The position numbers and the translations under genes were made by a program. A stretch of DNA of 64,000 nucleotides from Bryum argenteum (taxonomy: Eukaryota; Streptophyta; Bryopsida; Bryales; Bryaceae). Below, piece by piece: positions 22,227 through 33,302 of the stretch (positions within the stretch are counted from its first letter, which is position 1; every line of letters starts with the position of its first letter). The notes beneath the pieces were generated by a model. It was not told the DNA's origin, searched no databases, and worked only from the letters and a program-made list of their open reading frames with translations. The DNA lies in contig CM073322.1 in NCBI GenBank assembly GCA_037043015.1, positions 8,939,601 through 9,003,600 on the forward strand. The letters are read 5' to 3'.

Positions 22227-23671
22227 AAAACGGTTTTAGTTCGTTAGAGGGTGAACATTTTTCGGGCCCACAATGAAAAGCTCAGTCTGAACAAAAAAAT
22301 TTCAGTCAGATGATAGTTAATCTGTGCATGTCGCTCTCTGACAGCAGATTAGATCGCTTACACAACACATCTTGCAACGAGTGGTTTCCAAACAGGTTTG
22401 CAGATGTTGAGGATCAGCATATATAATACAGTCAGATGCATGTCCAAAGCTATTGACAAAATCCATTCATGACAACATCCGATCATTGAGGTCGCGACCG
22501 ACCCCACTACGGGAAAATTAACTGAAAAGAGGGACCGGCCGTGCTTCTTCGTCTAGTCCCCACGTCCTTCAAACGTACTCGTTAGAAAATCAGTTACTTG
22601 CCCCTGTAAACGAAGGCGCCTTCAAGAAACCTATCTCTTGTTCGTCTTGTCATCTGAGCGATAGGGTAGAGTTCAAAGTACTGCGACAAATTCAAGGGAA
22701 TATTGGCTGTGTAAACGAGTTTTCCCGTGTGAAAAATCTGTCTTCGCTGTTCCTGGAAAGTTGTGAGGGCGACTTATGCTCGCAAGTAGCAGAGATATAA
22801 AGATATGAACTCAAGTCCTCTTTTGAGGCCGGTGTGAATAGAGTGACTGTTTGTCTCGACAACGAGTTGATGTCCACTAGACAAAGGTACATTGGTACAA
22901 GACTACTCACTCTTTCGGGAATAGACCAACAAGTAGCACATATATGGCAAGTACTAAGTGAAAGGCTTACATAAGAAGCACAAATGCAACAAGCAAAATG
23001 TTGTAAAAGAATACTAGTGGAAAGGTGGTATTCATGTACACCACTAGTAGAAGCTAGTGGTGTACAATAGGATTGTCGCATTGTTGGAGAAGTGTGGTAT
23101 TTCCTCTAGGCTCTCCACCAAGACTTCCACCAAGCTCGGTAGAATGAGATATAAGGTAAACAATGCTAAATCCGTGCATCTCCTTAAACTGCCCACTCTA
23201 GATTCTTGCCTACTTTCTAGATTTCATGTAGAACGATGTACCTCATGTGCACATGTAAACGAATTTAGGTTATGTGATACATGTCACTTCTAAAATTATT
23301 CGTTTATTCTTACAAGTGCTTAAAAAATATAACAAAAATATGGAAACTTCTTCATATCTATGATTGAAAAATATTAATTCACACATTCCAAATATTCAAC
23401 TAGAGTGTAGTCCCTAAATGCACGGATTAAGCATTGTCTACAGGTAAAAATACCACACTTTACTAGTAGTAGTGTAGGCTAATTTAGGTTATGCTCCAAT
23501 TTCCTTCCCGTTTGAGCAATTCCTACTAAATAAAGAGCACACTCCTCACTACCACCACTTCTACCTCAAGTACAATGCCACAAACTTCACCAACGCCTCT
23601 ATTATTGACTCGATTCTCTCACTATCTATACCTTAACAATCTGCACCTTTTCCACCATGCACATGCGTCAC
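22227..23671. other. No gene; SINE-tail relic near 22795-22935
   Basis: 22795-22935 contains a minus-strand fragment similar to the SINE 3' part ('gaggccggtgtgaatagag', 'cgacaacgagttgatgtcc', 'ggtacattggtac'). CACTACGGGAAAAT at 22507 looks like a CACTA-type terminus, but no partner was found. The 129-codon minus-strand frame here overlaps this relic and is not a gene. Confidence 0.35.
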
Positions 23672-23839
23672 TCACACAACAGCAATCGTGATTGAAGAGA
23701 CTTGAGCAAACGTCAAGATTAGACAGACAGAGCTCCAAGAAATGTCAATCAATGCTGCTTGTACAGAATAAGCACACGTACGGTAACTCTCATTCAAGCT
23801 TCTCCGCATGCAACCTGTTCGATCATGCACAAAGGCTTC

Positions 23840-23907
23840 GCCGGTCATGAAATTGTAGTCACACCCCCGGCGCCATTGACTGAAATATTCCATTTCCCTT
23901 GAAGATC
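23840..23907 (-). pseudogene. Possible WW-like exon abutting the retrotransposon
   Basis: On the minus strand, reading out of the LTR, the sequence can encode MEYFSQWRRGCDYNFMTGEA and then VHDRTGCMRRS. The spacing W..G.DYN..TG.A..H..TG resembles the short WW-type motif of some plant regulatory proteins. The frame continues to about 23672 without known similarity. If real, the copia element inserted just before this exon. This is a weak, motif-only call. Confidence 0.2.
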
Positions 23908-24218
23908 TGTTAGAAAGCAAGCAAGCAAGCTTAAGAAATAAGCAAGAGGGAGAGGTGAAAGCAAAGAAGTGAGGAGGGCAAGGCTCTCCTCTAGTATATA
24001 TATGTAAAAGAGAGAGTAGTTATCTCTAGTGATAACTTGATGATAACACAACGACCACACCTTTATTATCCAATAACTACAACTAAACTGCCCGTTTACT
24101 ATCCGTGGAAGTTAATTCCAAGGTAATTACTAGGAGTTAATTCCTAGGGGTAGAAAGTTACTAGGAGTTAATTCCTAGGGGTAGAAAGTTCCTGGGTCGC
24201 CTAGGTTGTATCTCAACA
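23908..24218 (-). repeat. Copia 3' LTR
   Basis: 311 bp, TGTTAGAAAG...TCTCAACA on the plus strand. By eye it has the same bases as the other LTR. It contains a 31-bp imperfect tandem duplication (tactaggagttaattcctag) and, on the sense strand, a TATATATA box before a CT-rich stretch that could be the transcription start area. Confidence 0.93.
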
Positions 24219-24231
24219 CTCCTCCTCGACC
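24219..24231 (-). other. Polypurine tract
   Basis: Sense-strand GGTCGAGGAGGAG directly precedes the 3' LTR, as required for plus-strand DNA priming. Confidence 0.7.
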
Positions 24232-24345
24232 AAGGAACGCCTTATTAAAAACTCTTCTTGAAGTAAAACCCAATGGGAAACCTCCAAGATAGAGAAAAGA
24301 GTGCGCCTTTTCGAAGGTCTTGGAGGGCGCGTTCGGCTTTATGTA

Positions 24346-25020
24346 CTAACTCGCGGTGTTTGTATGCGGTAGAGCCTTAGTCAAAGATATCCGCGATGTT
24401 CTTCGTGGATTCAATTTTGGTGATGGCGACTGACTTGAGTCTACAAGATCTTGCATATATCCGAATAATATTGGGTTGATGTGTTTCACTCGATCAGCTT
24501 TGATGAAGCCAGTGGAGACTTGGGCTACAGCCGCGACATTGTCTTCAAAGATCACAGTTGGGGTTGCGGAATCTTATAACCTGCATTGATCATAGATTGT
24601 TCTTACCATTGTTCTTAGCCATACTGACTTCCCGCGGCCTTCCGTGGAGGGCAAGAAGTTCTGCGTGGTTGGTGGAGGTGGCCGTCACGGTTTGCTTGAC
24701 TGACTTCCACGAAATTGGCGCCCCGTTCTTCAAGAAGATGTAGCCGGTTTGAGATTTGCCATTGGTCTCATCCGTCCGAACCCGGAGTCGGCGTATCCTA
24801 CTATCTTTGCATCTGCGACTTTGGTGAAGTAAAACCCAAATCTTCTCGTGCCCGAAGGTACCTTAGCAAATGTTTGATGGCGGTACCATGTCGTTGAGTA
24901 GGCTTGTTCTTTGTGGCGTGCCAAAACGCTTGGTTGCAAATGAAATGTCGGGGCGAGTGTGGGTGGCGAGGTACAAGAGCGCGCCGACCATGCTGCGAGG
25001 TACTTGGGTTTATCCACCTC
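24346..25020 (-). pseudogene. Copia RNase H region, frameshifted
   Basis: The fragments ARHKEQ..., VADAKIVGYADSGFG and then IFEDNVAAVAQVSTGFIKAD/KHI followed by LTKALP are the usual copia RNase H motifs (YADSD/G, EDN.AA, KHI, FTKALP). They lie in at least two reading frames, so no full protein is made from this copy. Confidence 0.75.
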
Positions 25021-25251
25021 TTCCTCCTCCTCCTCCTCGCACGGGCGGTATGGATCCTCGCCGATCTTCTTTGCTGCGCCCGATCATTGGTCTTGAGGTC
25101 GGATTTGCATCGGCCATGCCCAAGTTACGAAGAAGCTTGCGGGTGTAGGATTCTTGGTGGAGCGGGGATGCTACCATCCTAAGTGTTGTATCTGCGCAGG
25201 CCTAAACAATATGTGGTCTTGCTTTAACAATTTGATCTCAAACTCGGCTTT

Positions 25252-26268
25252 TTAGCAAGTTCTCAACATGATGGCATTCGGTGTTGTCCCTATAATGTTG
25301 ATATCATCAACGTAAACAACAAGAATTGCATAACCAGGGGTTTTGCATAGCACAAAAATGCATGGAAGTCTTTGGTCACAAGAGAAACCTTTCTCGGTGA
25401 GGAATCGGCGAAGGTGGTGATACCACGATCTGCCGCTTGCTTCGAGCCGTAGAGGGCCTTGCGGAGATGGATTCCGACAAAGTGACCGGGGCCGCAATCG
25501 GGACCCCAGCGGGAAGAAAATCCGGAGGTGGCTTGATGAAGATAGTCTCCTCGAGCTCGCCATAGAGATATCTTTGAATAACATCCGGGAGTTGCGTAGC
25601 AAGGAGAGCTGAATGCGCAAGAGCAAGTAGGTACACGAAGGATGTGCAATCCATCACCGGGGAGTAGGTTTGATGATAATCAATTCCGAGTCTTGATTGA
25701 ATCCTTGTGCCACGCAATGGACCTTGTATCGAACGATCTCGCCGTGCTCATTCCTCTTGCGGGTGAAAACCACTTGTATCCAATGGGACGGGTTGATAAG
25801 TTGGTGTGCGGTTTGCAAGACGCCACGCTTGCGGAGAGAGTCATACTCATTTGTTAGTGCATGTTGCCGGTCGGGCCAATCTGTGCAGCCTTGCTTGGCA
25901 AGCGAGGTAGTGGGTTCAGGATCAAGGTTGAGAAGCTTGGTGGCGAAGGTTGAAACGTCGGAGATGAAACATTCGGGTTCCATGTACTGAGATTCGGAAG
26001 TCGCCGGTTCCTTGGATGATCGGAGAGACTTGGCTAGTCGTGGGCTGGGTTTCGGTTGAGGGGGTAATCTCTTCTTGGAAAGGGGTGGGTTTCCGGATCC
26101 TGGGATTGGATTGCGAAGAATACGAGGGCTAGTTTCGAAGCTATCCGGGATCTGTTGAGCTAAGGTTTGTAGGTGGAGAAGTTTCTTAACTTCAGTTTCG
26201 GCAATTGCCGTGCGTGGATCGGGGTTCATGGAGAGAGACTCGACAAAGACGGAAGGTGAGAGGAGCAA
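25252..26268 (-). pseudogene. Copia reverse transcriptase region, frameshifted
   Basis: The order of motifs matches the copia reverse transcriptase: an ALTNEYDSL-type start, VFTRKRNEHGEIVRYK.HCVAQGF, GIDYHQTYSPV, then the catalytic YVDDINIIGT. They are spread over three frames with breaks near 25690 and 25380. Confidence 0.8.
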
Positions 26269-26439
26269 AATCGAGGAAAATCAAGTTTTGGAAAAATCGT
26301 CTCTATAAATCTGCAATTTTCAAAACGGGCCTTGTGTAGGGTGCCATTCTTTCGGGTCTATGTACTGATGATCTTTGGGAGAATCGAAGCCTCATATAAT
26401 CCTTCTAGGCGATGGGCACTAATGGTGCGGATTCGAGGT

Positions 26440-27110
26440 TCAGTGCGGTATCCGGGACTGGCATCCAAAGACACGGAGATGACGGATATTTGGTACACGG
26501 CCGGATACTAGTTCGAGAGATGTTTGGGTATTGAGCAAAGTTGGTCCGAATCGGAGAAGGGTAGCGGCATGAAGAACGGCATTTGACTCCACATAGAGCG
26601 GGGAGGTTAGCATGGATCGGGGAGGGCGGGTGATCAACTGGATTTTCTTAATGTATGCTTGACTAATCCGTTAGGAATGCTCGTAAGGAGCAGAATACGT
26701 GAGATCAATCCCTGAGGCGGTACAATAGTCTTCGAATGCATGGGATCTAAACTCCTGGGCATTATCCATTCTAAGTGTCTTGATGGGCTTATCCGGGAAG
26801 TGGTTGCGAAATCTAATGAGCATCGCGAGGAGTCTGGGGAATGCCATGTTCCGGGTGCTAAGAGAGATAGTTCTGCATGGCTTCCAGAGGCATCAACTAG
26901 AACAAGAAAGTAGGCAAACTGACCTGAGACGGGGTTAATGGGTCCGCAGATGTCACCTTGTAATCGTTCCAGTGGTTGAGGCTGGGCCGTGGGTAGCGTC
27001 CACCGTGATGGGTGCTTTGAGTACTTGCCTTGTATACATGCGGTGCAGTCATCGACCTTGGCTGCATCACTTGGGCTGAGAGTGTGGCCGGTGAGGACCG
27101 GTATCATGCG
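26440..27110 (-). pseudogene. Copia integrase region, frameshifted
   Basis: A zinc-finger remnant (DCTACIQGKYSKHP), the integrase-core start RLQGDICGPINP followed by YFLVLVDASG, and downstream pieces in other frames. The second and third catalytic acidic residues fall beyond frameshifts and I could not place them with certainty. Confidence 0.7.
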
Positions 27111-27239
27111 GCGCAGAAGGGTCGTGCCCGGGTGCCCCAGTCGACGATGCCATATCTGGGCCTTGGGTAGTGCCGTTGTATGATAGGAGCGCGACTCTGT
27201 GTAGTCGGAGAGATTCGTATCTCATACGATCCAGGAAGG

Positions 27240-28921
27240 TCAGCGAGGAATCTTCGTGATGGTTTGAGTCTTACCCACTTGTAGTGCCATGTGTTCATCA
27301 TCATTTTCCAAACTTGTGGAAATGTGGATCCCATTGGAGCGCACATCCCGGTAGCTGATCAGGCTACGGGGGGCGTCCGGCGCATACATCGCCTTACTAC
27401 ACACGAGGGGGAATCCCCCGGGCAATACTATCGTTGCCGGCCCTCCCGAACTTGAAGTTCCGGCTTCCGCAATGGTGAGTATTTCACACTCTTGCCAGGG
27501 TCCGCACAAACAAGATGAATCAAAGAATTCGGGTTTCCTAAGTATTGTATGAGTGGACCCGCTATCTAAGAGTGCCTTGTTTAATGGCATTGAAAGTCCA
27601 GGGGAAAGGACCATGAAATTTTCTGGATCTACTTCATTGAACGAGGGTGCATCGAGGGAGTGCACTTCCCTCTTCCCCTCTTTCAGTTTTTGAAGTTCCT
27701 GGAAAATTTCGACCCAATATCGTGGGGTGCGGCACTCGCGCGCGTAGTGCTCTATACGACCACAGTTGTGACAAGCCCCTCTAGATGACTCGGAACGGGA
27801 AGATTGACTAGACTGACCTGATGGTCGATCGTGACGATCATAAGGCTCACGACGGTCCTGGTAATACCGTTGGTAATCGCGGCGATCGTCACGGCGGTCA
27901 GTCTGTCGGTCGTCACGGGAATCAGAGTACTGGTTGTCGCGATGGTAGTTGTCGCGATTGCTTGAGTAGCGGTTGTCTCGGCCTCGGCCACGTCCTCTGC
28001 CGCCGCGTGGGGGTCGTCGTGCGGCCTCGGTATTGTTGGCTTCTACGGCTTTTGTTGCTTTGGCGTGGTGGAGGAAACCGGAGCAACACCAAGCGGAGTT
28101 GGAGTAAGCGGAGGTTGTGGTGATGGGTTGGTCGTATGGATCTCCCGCCCGGCCGAGATTCGCATTCTTCACAAGCAAGAGTGCGCCTCCGCCATCAACA
28201 AGTTGGACATGAGCTCGAGTGAGTAGTAAAGCGCATGTTGCGATCTTCTTTGGCAAGAATAGGCATTGCGGTGGAAAAGTAGATAAGGTTTTGTCAATGA
28301 GGTCGGCGTCGGTGATGCGTTCGCCACACAATCGGAGTTGAGCAGATAAACGGTGGAGGTCGGAGTTGAAATCATGGATGGAAGGGAAGTCCATAACACG
28401 AAGGTTCACCCATTCGCTCGGGGCTTGAGGAAGCGGCAAGTCTTGGTGATGTTCGAAGCGTGCTTGGATTTGAGACCACGGCTCTCGCCGCGTCCGAAAT
28501 CTGCCGAGTCTTGTTGTTGGCGTAGTGAGGTCTCCATGTGACGGCGTAAGATCATCAACGCTTGTTGGCACTTGGGTTTGACATCCCCTCCGCCGTAGCT
28601 CGGTACAAGGCACCTTCAAGTTCTTCCGCTACTGAGGTAGGTGTGAACGTCGCTTGTCCATTCGAGAAAATTGTTGCCGTCTCTCACGAGAGCGTCAAAA
28701 AGAGCTTGGGTACGAGACTCACGTGCGGTAGTCATGTTGGTGCAAATCTTTGAGCACTGCCGCCACAAATATGGACAAAGAAAGAAAAATGGAGAAAATA
28801 ACAGTGTGGGCTGCGGGAGCGGGAGCGGGACAACAACGGCCGCAAGGGGCGAGGGAAAACCAGCGATCTGCGAGGTAGAGGAGCGGCGGCAAGCTTGCTT
28901 GGTACGCTGGCTCTGGGACAC
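27240..28921 (-). pseudogene. Copia gag-protease region, frameshifted
   Basis: The N-terminal part (ALFDALVRDGNNFLEW, 28616-28921) and the longer downstream frame are in different phases. Residues between them (such as CQQALMILRRHME) lie in a third, so at least two frameshifts occur near 28400-28616. The long frame holds the gag core (SEWVNLRVMDFPSIHDFNSD), an Arg/Asp-rich repeat tract, a CHNCGRIEHYARECR zinc knuckle (CX2CX4HX4C, about 27730-27775) and the protease motif LLDSGSTHTI. Confidence 0.8.
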
Positions 28922-29207
28922 CGGCTAGACAATTGGTCCCAAAGAACCACACGAAAGAATTAACTAGAACAAACAGAGAGGAATAAAATATCTTGAAAGC
29001 GACAGTATAGGCTAAATGAGGTTGTGTCTATGGTGCGGCGGTCGTCATTGTTGTTGTAACAAAACAAAAAAGAAAGGCATGTAGCCAAAGAAAAATAAAA
29101 CAAATAAGACGAGTAAGTAACTATCCTTCTCTCAGGTGTCACTTCTAAATGAAAAAGGTAAAATAGCCACAACCACCAAGGAAAGCAAAACTAAGGAATA
29201 GAGCAAA

Positions 29208-29223
29208 GCATGTGCTGATAACG
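29208..29223 (-). other. Primer binding site
   Basis: Immediately inside the 5' LTR the sense strand reads CGTTATCAGCACATGC. This resembles the 'TATCAGCAC' primer site common in plant copia elements, thought to pair with part of initiator-Met tRNA. Confidence 0.6.
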
Positions 29224-29534
29224 TGTTAGAAAGCAAGCAAGCAAGCTTAAGAAATAAGCAAGAGGGAGAGGTGAAAGCAAAGAAGTGAGGAGGGCAAGGC
29301 TCTCCTCTAGTATATATATGTAAAAGAGAGAGTAGTTATCTCTAGTGATAACTTGATGATAACACAACGACCACACCTTTATTATCCAATAACTACAACT
29401 AAACTGCCCGTTTACTATCCGTGGAAGTTAATTCCAAGGTAATTACTAGGAGTTAATTCCTAGGGGTAGAAAGTTACTAGGAGTTAATTCCTAGGGGTAG
29501 AAAGTTCCTGGGTCGCCTAGGTTGTATCTCAACA
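29224..29534 (-). repeat. Copia 5' LTR
   Basis: 311 bp; compared line by line with 23908-24218 I find no difference. It is followed by the duplicated target AGATC. Confidence 0.93.
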
Positions 29535-29584
29535 AGATCTCTCACTGTTCGATTCAAATATGAATATACTTGTATAGCTGTAAA

Positions 29585-29992
29585 ACCACCCTCTTTCAAT
29601 GGAAGATGAAAGTTTTCAGCTTTTGACATGATCTCAAGTATGTAACCGTAAGATCATGTTCTGAACTTGTCCATTTATGTGTGTATTGAATCTTAGCTTC
29701 AAATTCCTTACCAAATGTGAGATCGTAACATTCGAAGTTGGGACATTCAAAGTTCGGACACATTTTGTGAATGAATGATCACATATTGCAGTGTAGGAAG
29801 ATTCAAATAGTGTTTTCGAATTTCGGCTGCACATATCTCCTAAAGTATAAGGAATTTTGAAGCACGAAATGACTCTTCGGAAAGATGTGGAAAACACTAC
29901 ACAACTTCACACGACCTAAATTTAGTAAACTGAGAGAGCCTAACCAAAATCAAATCGATCACAATGTGAATAATTTCGAATTCCGGGGTTAA
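29585..29992. mobile_element. Group R TTAA element fragment
   Basis: 'ccctctttcaatggaagatgaaa' onward follows the group R sequence and ends CCGGGGTTAA. The left terminus is missing or decayed. Confidence 0.55.
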
Positions 29993-31263
29993 AAAGGACA
30001 GTAGACTGTAGTAGTACGTAATCAAGAATCAATGAGAGTGCGGCACAAATAGAAGAGAATGTTGTTGTTCGTTGGTACGAGTATTAATACTGGCCAGTAA
30101 GGAATGTGAGATGTGAGATACTCTTCAAGTCATGTTTGCAACAGTTCAAGTTCAACCCCACGATCTGTGAGCTCAACTTACTTCCAAATTTAGCATCCTA
30201 TTTTTCATCAGGCGCTTCCCAGTATTGTAAATGAAACATATAATGAAACCATGACCACAGGAATTTCTCTTGGGAGAATCATTTGGGGATGCGTGATTGG
30301 ATCAGACTGTGGCAAGCTATGGTTAGTCTGTCTGTGTGAGCATCATGCGCTTTGGAGTTTGTGAAGGTTTTGTTTATCAGTTGTAGAATTGGCTGTTTGT
30401 TCCGTACTCTGGACAGATATCCATGTTTTCAATTTTCTTAGTCATGGCTCCTGGTCCATAGTGTGAAGGGAACCTAAGAACTTCGATTGCAAAAACCAAA
30501 AGCCTAAACACATGTGCAAATTTCAATACTCTTATGTCTCTGGAAAAAAAACACTAAATGGATAAAATACTTAGAATATAGGATGTGATATTAATGAGTA
30601 ATTCAAACCATCCACACCATATCCAACCATATTAATGAGGAATCTAGACCGTAAGAGGTAATCTAACTATTTTTGGCAAGTCAAGGATCTTTTTAGAGAA
30701 GAAGAAGAAGTAATCTTTTATAACTTAGGGTTTGTACTCATACATATGTATCAATGGTGTTGGTGTGGTGGTAGTGAGGGTGTAACAACAAATCTAGTTG
30801 TATACACGGACTCCACTTATTGCATGCACTTCTGCTACCACCACATACATCACTCCGTGTTTACATACCCTTAGGAGACTAATTCGATGATTTTCAAAAA
30901 GTGCGATGCCAACCTCAAGTACAATACAACATCCAACAAGGCTACCAAAATACAAGAATATTCCACGCATTTCAAAATATCTCAAAGATGACATATTCAA
31001 AAAGCTTTGTATGTACAAACCTATAATGCATTCGTTTTCAAAGTATTACATTTACTTAAAAAAACGGAAGATTCTTGAAAAATATAAAATATTCTCTAAA
31101 ATTATATATTCTTGAAGAATATTACATATTCTATGAAATATTTTACTAATAAACCCTGACAAGCTGGGAATGTTTTATACCACGAATAAAAATAGTGATT
31201 CCATGAATCAACAAATGAGAGTCAATGCCGCCTCTTCTTTACTACAACAACGGAGCCAATCAC
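29993..31263. other. No gene seen
   Basis: AT-rich spacer. A minus-strand 74-codon frame at 30794-31018 has no family resemblance. Nothing is supported. Confidence 0.4.
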
Positions 31264-31552
31264 TTAAGGTAGAGTGTCCTAAAAGCGCCACAGGACCCAA
31301 AAGCGATCTGGCCTCATTTGTAGATTGTGAAGATACATATGTACCTCATTTGTATATAACGCATTTGGGTCAAATCTTACTTAGCACTTTGGAATTTTGT
31401 ATAAAATTCACAAATGCGAATTACATGTTGCAAATTTTTGCAATCCTCCCAAAAACCTATTTCGAATGTGGTCATAATTTTATTTTGAATTTACTAGTGC
31501 TAAAAATAGGTCAGATCTCTTAAGGTGGCGCTTTTAGGACACTCTACCTTAA
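31264..31552. mobile_element. MITE with perfect 24-bp termini and TTAA flanks
   Basis: TTAA (31264-31267), then GGTAGAGTGTCCTAAAAGCG..., whose perfect reverse complement (24 bp) ends at 31548, then TTAA (31549-31552). The centre is non-coding and contains 'acatatgtacctcatttg', also found in the small element at 35822-35932. TTAA plus GGT termini is unlike the CCCCTAAA group, so this is a separate family, perhaps piggyBac-like or one that also targets TTAA. Confidence 0.85.
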
Positions 31553-31613
31553 TCACTTGGAAGTTGCATGCTTTGTTGCCTCCCAAGAAACAACTCTACT
31601 TGTGTACTTTTAT

Positions 31614-31718
31614 CAACCCTAATTTTACCAACCCTAATTTTACCCAACCTAACTTTACCAACCCTAATTTTACCAACCCTAAATTTACCCAACCTAACTT
31701 TACCAACCCTAATTTTAC
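31614..31718. repeat. 15-bp minisatellite x7
   Basis: Unit CAACCCTAATTTTAC. Units 3 and 6 are the same variant (CCAACCTAACTTTAC), giving a 45-bp higher-order period. The frame is open through the array, but a peptide of repeated LILPT/FTNPN is unlikely to be real. Confidence 0.9.
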
Positions 31719-31830
31719 CAGTAATAGAGTGCCAAAAGAAGGGAATGAAGGCACTGTAGCTGCTTTTTCACCCAAAAGGCTCACAACTTTTTAACATCGC
31801 CCCTTGGATGAGGAACAAGTTAAAACTGAA

Positions 31831-31898
31831 TTGGGTTAAAATTGGGTTAAAATGGGGTTAAAATGGGGTTTAAATGGGGTTTAAATTGGGTTAAAATT
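31831..31898. repeat. GGGTTAAAAT minisatellite
   Basis: Six to seven degenerate copies of TTGGGTTAAAA/TGGGGTTTAAA, about 10-11 bp each, 110 bp beyond the 15-bp array. Its strand composition is roughly the complement of that array. Confidence 0.8.
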
Positions 31899-32159
31899 AA
31901 AATCCCCACGGACTGTAGGAGACTTTTGCTGCAAGTACAAAACACTTTTAAGGTGATTTAACATTTTTCTCATTGGTTTGATGATTTTAGGCACAGGCTG
32001 GTGACCATCTTGTTTTACCCACCCTTTTCACATTAGAAATGTTGATGGGAGGTTGCTTTCTTCGACTAATACAATCCAAGAAATGAGTGTGAAAATTGTA
32101 CATTTGAGTGACTTGAATTAAAGTGTGTTCGTACGTAGAGATATATAGTAAGGTGCTCA

Positions 32160-32440
32160 ATAAGGGACGGTATGAGTGCAAGCAATTTTTGTGCATGGGA
32201 AAAAATAGTAGTAGAAAGATAGAGCAATTGGAATCATCATTTTGGGACTCTTCTACACTGAGTTATGAGTTTTGAAGTTGGAAATCAATAGGTGTTTCTC
32301 AAAGGGTGCCGTAAAGTGATACTCTATGAGGGAACTACATGGTATTGTTGTATGGAGAAGCTAATATGTACCTATGAGTGAAGATTACTAGAGCTTCATT
32401 ATGGGACATGTTCCATTTTAGACCACTCTACTGCAATATG
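32160..32440. repeat. Unclassified dispersed repeat X, copy 2
   Basis: Same motif order as 7240-7640 ('gtgcaagcaatttttgtgca', 'gaaagatagagcaa', 'ataggtgtttct', 'atatgtacctatgag'). A pure C run lies downstream at about 32491-32504. Confidence 0.5.
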
Positions 32441-32556
32441 TGAGAGTTGGTGAATTCTTCTTGGTTCCTATATATGTATAGAGCTTATATTCCCCCCCCC
32501 CCCCTATTTGTCATTTGTTTTGAATCTTAAAAGAAGAAGCCACACCTAGCCTTCTT

Positions 32557-32912
32557 TTAACCCCTAACCGTCGGTGTGTGGTTTTGCGAGCTCAAAACCT
32601 CAAAACTGCAATTTTCTACCTCTAGGGGGTGTGAACCAATTTTTTTCCCCAACCGTAAGATCTTTTACATGAGACTATTTTTAGTTACTGATCGAAAAAT
32701 ATACCGTTGGATGTTTGCCATTTGAGAGATCATAACATTCAAAGTTTGTCTCCCAAGTTTTTTGGGCATTTTGAAGATTGTTTTTGGAATTTTTGGAGGG
32801 TGCTCTTGTAAAATTGGTAAACATTTTGACTTGTGTCACTTTGATACTCAAGTAGTGATTTGTTCATGAAAATATTTCAAAAAATTAAAAAATAATAATA
32901 ATAAATAAATAA

Positions 32913-32960
<48 letters not shown>

Positions 32961-33171
32961 ATTAAACCGCCCTTTTGGACTTCAAACCTGAAATTTCTAA
33001 ATGAAGGTCTTAAAATTGGAATTTGGCTTTGCAAATTTTACCACATACTTTTTGGAGTATAGGGAACACCCAGTATTTTTTTTGGCAAAAAATATTACTT
33101 TTAACACCTTCATCTAGGCTGCCCGAAATTGCAAAAACCCGTTTCGCGTTTCAAGGACGGTTAGGGGTTAA
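32557..33171 (-). mobile_element. Group P TTAA element (615 bp)
   Basis: TTAACCCCTAACCGTCGG to CGGTTAGGGGTTAA. It is in the opposite orientation to 19107-20295 and shares 'aaaacctcaaaactgcaatt', 'ggcattttg' and, at its right end, a terminal 'aaacccgtttcgcgttt' block with the group P copies. It contains an (AT)n microsatellite near 32917-32955. Confidence 0.75.
32917..32955. repeat. (AT)n microsatellite
   Basis: About 19 uninterrupted AT dinucleotides inside a group P transposon, preceded by TAAA repeats. Confidence 0.95.
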
Positions 33172-33302
33172 GGTTGGCGTGAGTGAAGTGTTTGTCTTAT
33201 CTATCTTTGATGTAAAACTTACATGTAGGTCATAAAATAGATTGTGAAATGAATAGTCCTCCCAAAATGACGGTTATACTAATTTGAACTTAGTACCTGG
33301 TG

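Larger units (their letters stand above)
23908..29534 (-). mobile_element. Ty1/copia LTR retrotransposon, 5.6 kb
   Basis: 311-bp LTRs at both ends (TG...CA) and a 5-bp target duplication AGATC (23903-23907 and 29535-29539). On the minus strand the order is LTR, primer site, gag with zinc knuckle, protease, integrase, reverse transcriptase, RNase H, purine tract, LTR. Integrase before reverse transcriptase is the copia order. The coding region is split by many frameshifts although I find no difference between the LTRs. Confidence 0.92.

Noticed and set aside
22692-23081. 129-codon minus-strand frame
   Set aside because: It overlaps a SINE-tail relic and has low-complexity Ser/Cys-rich content with no domain.
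31525-31794. Frame encoding repeated NPNFTQPNFT
   Set aside because: Translation of a 15-bp minisatellite; any frame of a stop-free repeat with a length divisible by three stays open.
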